Shown here: positions 16,149 to 23,841 of the stretch, piece by piece
How the letters are laid out: each line of letters starts with the position of its first letter
Position numbering within the stretch: position 1 is the first letter of the stretch
DNA from: JAHEFU01 sp020440645
Lineage (GTDB): Bacteria; 4484-113; JAFGCY01
NCBI GenBank assembly: GCA_020440645.1
Contig: JAGRNR010000011.1
Location: 10,259 to 74,258 of the forward strand
Length of the DNA stretch: 64,000 nucleotides
Direction of reading: 5' to 3'
The notes under the pieces: model-generated
The model's input: only the letters and a program-made list of their open reading frames with translations
What the model was told of the DNA's origin: nothing
The model's database searches: none
Position numbers and translations under genes: made by a program

Positions 16149-18971
16149 GTGACTGGTTGGACTGGGAAACTGCCCGGCATTCTTGCCGGGATGATTGTTG
16201 TTGGCCTGCTTGCGGCCGGATCCGGCTGTGGCAGCACGATGCAGGGCGATACTCCCGCGCTGGACAGCTCAAGAGGCACTGCACGCGCAGTGAGCCTTGG
16301 AGAGGCAATCCAGCAAGTGGATGCCCTGCCGGCGCCGGAGGGTGTCAATCCCGCCTTGTTCCAGCAGCTGCAGGATGAGCTTGTGCGGGTGCTGCAGGCC
16401 CAGGGGGTGGAGCGCTTCGTGTCCGATGCCCCGCAGAGCCAGGGCAGCGCGGTCAATGACCTGATGATCACGAACAACCAGGACGGCAGTGCTGACCTGG
16501 CCTGGACCTACCGCAACCAGGGCGACGGCGACCTCAACAGTGAAGTGAACATCGCGGACCTGACACCGATCGGCATCCACCTCGGCAAGTCCGGGGCCAG
16601 TGCCGACTGGAACAAGGCACGGAACACGGACAACGACGGCAACAACGAGGTGAACATCTCGGACATCACGCCGATCGGCAGCAACTTCCTCAAGAAGGTG
16701 CAGGGCTACTGGATCCAGCGCGCAGTCAACCCGGACAGCACCTGGAACCTCGTCAGCCAGGTGGTGTTCGCCGACAGCAGCATCAACAGCGAGAGCTTCC
16801 AGCGCGACTTCACATTCCACCTGAATGTGCCGGCCGACGGTCAGTACTACCGTGTGGCTCCCTATGATGGCAGCAGCATCGGCATCCCAAGTAACTTCGT
16901 GCAGGCTGAGTCCTTCACGCTGCCCGGCAAGCCCGGCAATGTGAGCGCCACCCAGGGCACCCTGCTGGAGCAGGTCGACCTGAGCTGGGACCCGGTGGCG
17001 GATGCCGAGTACTACGAGATCCAGCGCCGCACCGGCACGCTCGGATCGTTTGAGCACCTGTTCGACTCCGCCGACGCCACGACGGGTTACAGTAACACGG
17101 ATGTGGTCACCGGCCAGCACTACTTCTATATCGTGCGCGGCTGGCAGGGGGAGAAGAAGACTGACTTCTCAATCCAGTTCGAGGGCTGGCCGCTGGACAG
17201 GCCGGCGATGCCCACCAACCTGATGGCGAGCGACGGCACCAGCCCGGACCATGTGAGCGTCAGCTGGGATGCAGCAGATGGGGCGGATGAGTACGTGCTC
17301 TACCACAGCCTTGAGGAGAACGGTACATACACGGAGCTCCTGCGCACGACTGAGCTGAGCTACGACGACACGGCCGCCGCACTCGAATCCCTCAACTGGT
17401 ACTACGTAACTGCCAGCAACACCGCCGGTGAATCCAATCCGAGCAACAAGGACAGCGGCTACCGCGACGGCGCTGTGCCGGTGATTGACAGTGTCAGCCC
17501 GCTGGCTGGCCTGAGTGGCGACAGCATCCAGATGCTGGCCGTAACCAGTGGCGCAAGCGTCAACGGTTACAGCTGGGACTTCGGCGGTGGCGCCACACCG
17601 GATACAAGTACCGATGAATCACCGATGATCACGCTTGGTGCTCCGGGAGTGTACGACTGCAGCCTGACGGTGGATGGCAACCTCGACAGCGATACCTTCG
17701 ACTTCCAGCTGACGGTGACGACTGATGAATGGGTGCATACCATCGGCGGTGCAACTGATGATGACGGCTTCACGGTAGGCACGGACAGCAGCGGCAACGT
17801 CTACGTTATCGGAAGGACCGATTACCCAACGGTTGCCAAGTTCAGTCCGGCTGGCCAGGTGATCTGGGCGCGGAAGTATGAGACCGGGCGTGACTTCGAG
17901 GTGGTCTCAGGCAAGGTGGATGCCAGCGGAAACGTTTTCGTGGCTGCCGGACTGGGAGACCGTTCCACGTTGGTTCCCAGTGAGGGCGTGCTGGTTTTCG
18001 GAATTGACACCGATGGCAACCTGATTTATGAACGCCTGTTGGAAGACGGTGGAGCACTGAATACATTCCACAACCCGCGTACCGCGCTGGATGGCAGCGG
18101 AAACTTCTATGTGGTGTTCTCGCTCTGGGATGAGATCGAGATCAAGCTGACCAACATGGTTGTCTACAAGCTGCAGCCGAATGGAACGGTGATCTGGAAC
18201 AAGTACTACGTCGCGGATTTCATGGATGTCGGGCATTCCAACAAGCATGCCGAAGGCATCACCGCAGATGCAGCTGGCAACCTCTATGCTGCTGGCAACG
18301 AGGCCTGCGTGGTCAAGATCGCCAGCAATGGAGACGTTGACTGGTGCAAGGGCTGGGGTGATGGAGCCAGCATCATCCATGAGCATGGCTACAACGTGGC
18401 CGTTGACGGGAATGGTGACGTGTTCCTCTCCGGTGGTGCAAATACCCTCGGTGACTACCAGCCTTTCATCGTCAAGTTCCAGAGTGACGGCACCGTCCTC
18501 TGGCAGAAGGGATATTCCGTAGTGGCCGGCGCAACAAGTGGGCACATCACACATCTCTACGTTGACGTGGCAGGAAATGTCTATGGCCTCAACCCGCACC
18601 TCGCGGATGAGGGACTGGGAGCCGCTTCCCGATTCTATGCAGTGGATCCTTCCGGGACGTCAATCGGTACATGGGAATACACACCCCGTTCTGATAACCT
18701 GATCGTGGACATGATCGCAGTGAATGACAGGTTCATGTTTGCCGGGACAGGCAAGAACATCGATGGCAGCTGGTCCAAGATCAATGAAACCGTGGACGAC
18801 TACTCTCTATCGCTTGACGACAGGACAGTGACCATCGCTCCCACCACGGGGTCGAGTACTAACAACAATGAAGGCAATCTTATCCCTTACACGGACTTTG
18901 AACTGGATTCCAGTGGAACGGATACTGACCTGCTGGTTATGAGTCTTCGGACAACGAGCCTGCCTGAGTAA
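16149..18971 (+). CDS. Large modular lipoprotein: dockerin-like repeats, FnIII, PKD, beta-propeller (paralog 2)
   Basis: 940 residues, one shorter than the adjacent paralog and alignable along its whole length. Lipobox region LLAAGSGC with Cys27. Two dockerin-like segments (GDGDLNSEVNIADLTPIG again identical, then NEVNISDITPIG), two FnIII-like domains (one containing EIQRRTGTLGSFEHLFD), PKD (YSWDFGGGATPD) and SBBP-like propeller repeats (D.SGNVYVIGRTDYPTVAKFS). The start is GTG with GGAGTAGGA about 8 nt upstream. Codon choice here is more GC-rich than in paralog 1 over the first 600 codons, so the copies have drifted apart in base composition. The gene ends before a strong hairpin shared with the convergent glycosidase gene. 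Confidence 0.82.
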   Translation: MTGWTGKLPGILAGMIVVGLLAAGSGCGSTMQGDTPALDSSRGTARAVSLGEAIQQVDALPAPEGVNPALFQQLQDELVRVLQAQGVERFVSDAPQSQGSAVNDLMITNNQDGSADLAWTYRNQGDGDLNSEVNIADLTPIGIHLGKSGASADWNKARNTDNDGNNEVNISDITPIGSNFLKKVQGYWIQRAVNPDSTWNLVSQVVFADSSINSESFQRDFTFHLNVPADGQYYRVAPYDGSSIGIPSNFVQAESFTLPGKPGNVSATQGTLLEQVDLSWDPVADAEYYEIQRRTGTLGSFEHLFDSADATTGYSNTDVVTGQHYFYIVRGWQGEKKTDFSIQFEGWPLDRPAMPTNLMASDGTSPDHVSVSWDAADGADEYVLYHSLEENGTYTELLRTTELSYDDTAAALESLNWYYVTASNTAGESNPSNKDSGYRDGAVPVIDSVSPLAGLSGDSIQMLAVTSGASVNGYSWDFGGGATPDTSTDESPMITLGAPGVYDCSLTVDGNLDSDTFDFQLTVTTDEWVHTIGGATDDDGFTVGTDSSGNVYVIGRTDYPTVAKFSPAGQVIWARKYETGRDFEVVSGKVDASGNVFVAAGLGDRSTLVPSEGVLVFGIDTDGNLIYERLLEDGGALNTFHNPRTALDGSGNFYVVFSLWDEIEIKLTNMVVYKLQPNGTVIWNKYYVADFMDVGHSNKHAEGITADAAGNLYAAGNEACVVKIASNGDVDWCKGWGDGASIIHEHGYNVAVDGNGDVFLSGGANTLGDYQPFIVKFQSDGTVLWQKGYSVVAGATSGHITHLYVDVAGNVYGLNPHLADEGLGAASRFYAVDPSGTSIGTWEYTPRSDNLIVDMIAVNDRFMFAGTGKNIDGSWSKINETVDDYSLSLDDRTVTIAPTTGSSTNNNEGNLIPYTDFELDSSGTDTDLLVMSLRTTSLPE

Positions 18972-19013
18972 CATCGCAAATCAATTACAGCGTTTGGCTG
19001 TGGATGGGACTGG

Positions 19014-19047
19014 ACACCCGCCTGGGAGACACGTCAGGCGGGTGTTT
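19014..19047 (+). terminator. Hairpin between convergent lipoprotein and glycosidase genes
   Basis: Perfect 10-bp arms ACACCCGCCT / AGGCGGGTGT with a 12-nt loop, followed by TTT. The right arm overlaps the last codons of the minus-strand gene, so it may serve both directions. Confidence 0.6.
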
Positions 19048-21880
19048 CCGTTTCCAGCCTGATCTTCAGTGAGTCATGCTCACCCTTCAGGCTGAACAGC
19101 CAGCGGCCATTGCTCCAGCCGACGGTGTCCTCCGGCAGACCGGTCTTCATCGAGACGATGTTGCCAAGTGAGCCCTGGGCCAGCCCGAAGCGCTGCGGCT
19201 TGCCGCGGAACCTCACGTCGATCTTCAGCCTGTTGCCATTTCGGCGGTAGCGCACCTCGCGGATGCGCGTCGGCAGGTTGGAGATGCGCAGGTGGTCCAT
19301 CCCCGGCGGCAGGTGCGGGATCAGCATCAGGTCGTGCACCCCGGCGAACCAGCGGATCACCAGGTGGTTGACCATCGCCTGCCAGGAGTAGTCCGGGCAG
19401 CCCATCCCCGTGCCGCTGTGCGGGTCGTACATCTCGTAGGAGTAGGGCAGGCCCTGGCGGATCAGCATTGCACGGGTCTTCTCCCACAGCTTGAACGCCG
19501 CGGCATGCTCGCCCTGGTTCAGCAGGCCGGTGATCGTGAAGTAGTTCACCTGCAGCCAGACCGGGCCGTTCCAGCCCCAGCCATGCGGGCTGTAGGCTTC
19601 ATCGCACATCGCAAGGCTCGGCACCGGCTGCTCGCTGGCGAACACGTGCTCATCATTCAGCGCATTGACGACATGCTCTGTCGGCCGCCGCTCGGACAGC
19701 ACGAGATCAAACATTGAACTGGCGGCGATCCGCCGGCGGAACTCGTCGCCCTCTCTGCCATCGCCCGCGAGGTCATAGTGCCATTTGTCATTGTCACACC
19801 AGTAGCTTGACAGCGACTTGAGTGTCAGGTCGCGGCGTTCCTTGATGTTGCGGATGTATGACGCATCCTCCGGTGTGTACTTCACGGCAGCCTTGACGAG
19901 GAAGTCACGCAGTTGCAGGCAGTGCACCTGAACGTCGAAGGGCCGCGCCGGCACCGGGTAGTGGCGCACTGAGTCATCCCAGCCGCTCTCATCGCCGTGC
20001 CAAAGCACGAAGCGCCCCTCGCTGTCACTGCGGCGCTGCCAGAGCCACAGCTCGTAGGCCTTCATTCCCGGCAGGATGTCCTGCATGAACTCGTCCGTGC
20101 CCGGCAGGCGCATCGCCATCAGCTCATGTGCGGCAGCGCCGATCAGCGGTGTCTGGGTTTTCTCATTGCCAATCATCAGGCCGGTGCTGCGGCCGTTGGC
20201 CATGCCGTTGCCACTGAGCTTCGCATTCAGCAGCAGGCGCGCCTCGCCGAGGCTGGAGCAGATGCTCGTGAAGCGGTCCAGCCGCACCGTGCGCAGTACG
20301 CGGCTCAGGGTCTCGCCATGTACGGCGATGGCAACCGGCATCTTCTCATCCAGTGCCTGCTTGATCATTGCCACCATCCGGCCGAGTTCCGCCGAGTTGA
20401 GCATCGGAGCCGCGCCGAGGTTGATGATCAGTCCGTCGTAGCCGCTGCCCAGCCTGAGCAGGCCATCCAGCTGGCTGGCTTCCAGTTCCAGCAGGCGGGC
20501 CTGGCGTGCGCGGCCGCTGTCCGGCGGAAGCTCGGGTCCATCGCCCTGCCTGCGGTAGTAACTGAGCTGGGACTCGAAGGGATGCCCCAGTTCGCGGTAG
20601 TCCTCCAGCTGCGGTTCCACATATGAGGCATAGCCACTGCCCTGCGGGGCAAGGTAGCCTTCCACGTCCTCATGGAACACCATGCGGTAGTTGCTGCCGC
20701 TGCAGACCGGCACATAGCCGTTGGGGTACTGCATGGCAAGCACGCTGCGCAGGCTGTCGCGCGCCACTTCGCTGTCCTGCAGCCACATCTCTCCCAGCAC
20801 ATGGAAGTAGCTGTCCCAGATCCAGCTGCCCCAGTACATGTACTTGCTCGGCGCGCTGTACTCGACCGGCAGCAGGCGCCCGCCGCTTGTACGGTTGGCG
20901 CGCAGCACGTACCAGACGTAGTACCAGTAGCGCTCCAGCTCAGAGTCGCTGCATTCGATCTGCGGCACCTCACGGCGCAGGTAGCGCTTCCAGCTGCGCT
21001 TCTGCCTGGCCAGTTCGTCCGCCGGGGGCGTGCTGTCAGATGTGCGCGCATGCCCGCTGCGCAGGTCGCCTTCCTCGTCGTCAGTGTGGTAGTCCGTGCG
21101 CAGGGTCAGCTCCAGTGAGTCGCCGGCGGCGATCGCGAGGCGCACCGTAATGTAGTAGTGCGGGGCAGGGGAGCTGAAGCTGATCGGGTCGGCACCGACG
21201 GGGTAGCGCCCGCCGGTCTGGCCGAGCCGCATGCGGATGTCGGCCGCCGGTCCGTGCTCACGCCACTGGGCGCGGATGTCCTGTTCGCTGTTGCCAAAGC
21301 CGGCGCCGGCTGGCAGCGCACCTTCCGGCAATTCCAGCCAGATGCGCTGGATGGAGTTGATCGTGCCGATTCCTTCGAAGCTGTGGGGCTGGGTGATCGT
21401 TGCCAGCGAGAGCGGGCGGTCGATCGCGACCTCCACCTTAGGCTTCTCAAGTTCTTTCCAGTAATCAAAGAATGGCCACTGCTCGACGCTGCCATAAAAG
21501 CAGGCCAGCAGCTCGCGGTCCTCATCTCCCGTGTTGCTGATGCGCATCCGGCTGTTCAGGCCGCAGCGTTCGGCGTAGCGTTGCTCACTGACCAGGATGC
21601 TGCCAGCTTCATATCCAGCGCTGGCGCGTCCGGGGGCCCAGCGGGAGGTGGTTTCGCGCAGGGCCAGCGGACGCTGCGGGTCGTCGGCATCGAACAGTTC
21701 CAGCACGGCCACCGCCGGCCGGTAGCAGGAGAACAGCGAGCCGATGCGGTTCCAGAACATCGCCTGGCGCAGGCCCGGGCCGCTGCCCCAGCCGAGGCTG
21801 ATCCCACCAGGGAAGGTGATGGTGGTCTTGTACTGCTGGCGGCACAGTGCGTAGCCGTCCCTGCTGCGCTTATCGGGCAT
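19034..21880 (-). CDS. (alpha/alpha)6-barrel glycosidase (MGH1/GH63-like) with apparent inserted STAS domain
   Basis: 948 residues, no signal peptide. The N-terminal beta-rich region is followed by barrel elements: ECSDSELERYWYYVWYVL, WGSWIWDSYFHVLGEMWL, GYVPVCSG, LWHGDESGWDDSVR and WGWNGPVWLQVNYF, as in MGH1-type enzymes. Between GYVP and TQTPLIGAAAHELMA, about residues 440-540 do not belong to the barrel. There YDGLIINLG (from 481), then LNSAELG with Ser496, a helix, PVAIAVHGE, VLRTVRLDRF and SSLGEARLLL follow the strand-helix order of a STAS (SpoIIAA-like) domain, with Ser496 at the position phosphorylated in anti-anti-sigma factors. The start has TAAACT 7 nt upstream and no ribosome-binding site. 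The gene lies 36 nt downstream of a chemoreceptor. Substrate unknown. Confidence 0.75.
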   Translation of the reverse strand: MPDKRSRDGYALCRQQYKTTITFPGGISLGWGSGPGLRQAMFWNRIGSLFSCYRPAVAVLELFDADDPQRPLALRETTSRWAPGRASAGYEAGSILVSEQRYAERCGLNSRMRISNTGDEDRELLACFYGSVEQWPFFDYWKELEKPKVEVAIDRPLSLATITQPHSFEGIGTINSIQRIWLELPEGALPAGAGFGNSEQDIRAQWREHGPAADIRMRLGQTGGRYPVGADPISFSSPAPHYYITVRLAIAAGDSLELTLRTDYHTDDEEGDLRSGHARTSDSTPPADELARQKRSWKRYLRREVPQIECSDSELERYWYYVWYVLRANRTSGGRLLPVEYSAPSKYMYWGSWIWDSYFHVLGEMWLQDSEVARDSLRSVLAMQYPNGYVPVCSGSNYRMVFHEDVEGYLAPQGSGYASYVEPQLEDYRELGHPFESQLSYYRRQGDGPELPPDSGRARQARLLELEASQLDGLLRLGSGYDGLIINLGAAPMLNSAELGRMVAMIKQALDEKMPVAIAVHGETLSRVLRTVRLDRFTSICSSLGEARLLLNAKLSGNGMANGRSTGLMIGNEKTQTPLIGAAAHELMAMRLPGTDEFMQDILPGMKAYELWLWQRRSDSEGRFVLWHGDESGWDDSVRHYPVPARPFDVQVHCLQLRDFLVKAAVKYTPEDASYIRNIKERRDLTLKSLSSYWCDNDKWHYDLAGDGREGDEFRRRIAASSMFDLVLSERRPTEHVVNALNDEHVFASEQPVPSLAMCDEAYSPHGWGWNGPVWLQVNYFTITGLLNQGEHAAAFKLWEKTRAMLIRQGLPYSYEMYDPHSGTGMGCPDYSWQAMVNHLVIRWFAGVHDLMLIPHLPPGMDHLRISNLPTRIREVRYRRNGNRLKIDVRFRGKPQRFGLAQGSLGNIVSMKTGLPEDTVGWSNGRWLFSLKGEHDSLKIRLETETPA

Positions 21881-21887
21881 AGTCCCA

Positions 21888-21893
21888 AGTTTA
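21888..21893 (-). promoter_or_regulatory. -10 box TAAACT of glycosidase-STAS gene
   Basis: TAAACT ends 7 nt before the ATG at 21880, inside the short gap to the chemoreceptor gene. It is followed by TGGGA as at the other glycosidase gene. Confidence 0.45.
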
Positions 21894-21916
21894 GCAGCGA
21901 CGGCTACGCCTTATCG

Positions 21917-23644
21917 CTAAACCTTGAAGCGGTGCACCAGGTCGCTGAGCTGTTCCGCTGAGCGTGCCAGCAGGTTGGTGCTGGAGCCGATCTCCTCCAT
22001 GCTGCTGCGCTGCTGCTCGGTGCTGGCTGCGGCACTGCCGGCCTGTTCCGCCGTGGCAATCGCGGCCTGGCCGACGATCCCGACGCTGCTCGTCACCTCA
22101 TTGCTGGATGCATTGAGCTGCTGCGTGGTGGCACTGATGGACTGCACCTTCTCATTGAGGGACTGCACCCCGCGCACGATCTCGGAGAACATCTCACCGG
22201 CCTCGCTGACGGTGCTGGCACCCTCCGTGACTTCCTGGTCGCTCTGCGACATCGCCCTGAGCGCGACATCCATCTCGGAGTTGATGCTGCGCACGAGCTC
22301 CGTGATGCTGCCGGCGGCTGAGTTGCTTTCCTCGGCCAGTTTGCGCACCTCTTCTGCGACCACCGCGAAACCGCGGCCCGCCTCACCGGCGCGGGCCGCC
22401 TCGATCGCCGCATTCAGGGCCAGCAGGTTGGTCTGGTCGGCGATGCTCGTGATGATGCTGATGAATTCTGAGATCTTCGCCGTGCGCTCACCGAGCTTCT
22501 CCACCACGCCGGTGGTCTGCTTCACGCTGTCAGCAGCCTGCTTGATGATCTGCACGGCCCGCCCGGCGGCATCACGGCCGGCCTCGCCCTGGGCCGCGGT
22601 CTGCGTAGCGAAGCTGGCAACATCCTGCACATCCTGGCTGACACCGGAGAGCGCCACAGTGGTCTGGCTGAGGTTCTCCTCGGCGAGCTGCATGTTGTCA
22701 ACGCTCTGGCGCGCACCTTCGGCAATCGAACTGACGAGTTCCGCCACCTGCTGCACCCCGCGGTTGTTCTCATCCGCCGCAGCTGCCAGCTCCTCGCTGG
22801 AAGCGGCAATGCTCTGGGCCTCATTTGCCAGCTGCGATATCAGCTCCCGCGTGTTGTCCTTCATCTCTATGAAGCTCGTGCGCATGTTGCCGATTTCGTC
22901 AGCGCTGGACTGGCCGGCAAGCTGGATGCTGAAGTCACCGGCTGCCATCGCACGCGCTGCCCCGACCAGCTCACTGAGCGGGATCGTGATGCGCCTTGTC
23001 AAGGCAACGGCCAGCACGATGCTGAGCAGGATACTGGCCAGGGAAATGCCAACAATGCTATGTTCTGATGACTTCACCAGGGCTGCAGATTCATCGCGCG
23101 CCTGGTCCGCCCGCTCAATGTTCAGTTCAGTGCAGCGATCAAGTACGTCGCGCATCGTCTCAAATGCAGCCGCACTCTCACCGCGCGACAGTTCGCGGGC
23201 GGCTTCCTGGACGGCCGGGTCACTGCTGGCAGCACCCTGCACCACCTGGGTGGTCAGTCCAAGCCAGGCTTCGCGGCTGCTGTCATACAGCGGGAACTGC
23301 TCCTGCTCCTCCGCCGATTCAGCAAGTTCAATGTACTTCAGCCAGCGCTCATGGGACTGCTGCATGTTTTCCTCGTAGTCCGCCAGCAATGCATTGAACT
23401 GCTCCGAGCCGGGTTCAGCCTCCAGCAGTGTCCGCTCTGACACGAGCAACTGCTGCAGGTCACGGTCGGCTTCCAGCAGGTAGTCCAGTGCAGGGAGGTA
23501 AGTGGTGTGGATCCTCTCGATCTCGGAGTGGACCTGGCGGGCGCTGAGCAGGCCGCTCAGGCCATTGGCGATCAGCAGGGCCACCATCAGCAGGAAGGCC
23601 AGCGCGAGGCGCAGGCGGATACTGAGATTGCGAACGAAACTCAT
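21917..23644 (-). CDS. Methyl-accepting chemotaxis protein
   Basis: 575 residues. TM1 near residues 12-32, a periplasmic four-helix-bundle-type sensor domain of about 155 residues, TM2 near 190-212 (VGISLASILLSIVLAVAL), HAMP (RRITIPLSELVGAARAMAAGDF), then a long cytoplasmic coiled coil with the signalling tip ISIITSIADQTNLLALNAA and AEEVRKLAEES. Methylation-helix Glu/Gln pairs are present. It lacks a C-terminal receptor-modification pentapeptide. The start is placed at ATG 23644, which has AGAGGTGA 5 nt upstream, rather than the in-frame ATG 26 codons earlier. A promoter and a leader of roughly 117 nt precede it. No che genes lie nearby; ligand unknown. Confidence 0.93.
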   Translation of the reverse strand: MSFVRNLSIRLRLALAFLLMVALLIANGLSGLLSARQVHSEIERIHTTYLPALDYLLEADRDLQQLLVSERTLLEAEPGSEQFNALLADYEENMQQSHERWLKYIELAESAEEQEQFPLYDSSREAWLGLTTQVVQGAASSDPAVQEAARELSRGESAAAFETMRDVLDRCTELNIERADQARDESAALVKSSEHSIVGISLASILLSIVLAVALTRRITIPLSELVGAARAMAAGDFSIQLAGQSSADEIGNMRTSFIEMKDNTRELISQLANEAQSIAASSEELAAAADENNRGVQQVAELVSSIAEGARQSVDNMQLAEENLSQTTVALSGVSQDVQDVASFATQTAAQGEAGRDAAGRAVQIIKQAADSVKQTTGVVEKLGERTAKISEFISIITSIADQTNLLALNAAIEAARAGEAGRGFAVVAEEVRKLAEESNSAAGSITELVRSINSEMDVALRAMSQSDQEVTEGASTVSEAGEMFSEIVRGVQSLNEKVQSISATTQQLNASSNEVTSSVGIVGQAAIATAEQAGSAAASTEQQRSSMEEIGSSTNLLARSAEQLSDLVHRFKV

Positions 23645-23773
23645 CTTGTCACCTCTGTAGGGAACAGTAATGCGTATCTCAGCACCGTTTCCACTGGCAA
23701 CCGGATTCAATTCCGGATGCACACTGGCAATCGATGCCTCGCAAGCTCATTTGACCAACCCGCTGGGATTATA
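23645..23773 (-). promoter_or_regulatory. Promoter and structured leader of chemoreceptor gene
   Basis: TATAAT on the minus strand at 23768-23773, with an expected start near 23761. The leader holds a hairpin with CCGGA/TCCGG arms (23701-23716), flanked by two exact 9-nt direct repeats CACTGGCAA (plus-strand 23692-23700 and 23722-23730). Function unknown. Confidence 0.4.
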
Positions 23774-23841
23774 TGCAGCCAGTTGCTCGCCGGGTGAAAG
23801 CGCGGTTAGTTCGCGGACAAACTATGCTTGAGTGCTTGCAG

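Noticed and set aside
21924..23378. 484-codon antisense frame over the chemoreceptor
   Set aside because: Ser/Ala-rich mirror of the coiled-coil coding strand; no start signal.
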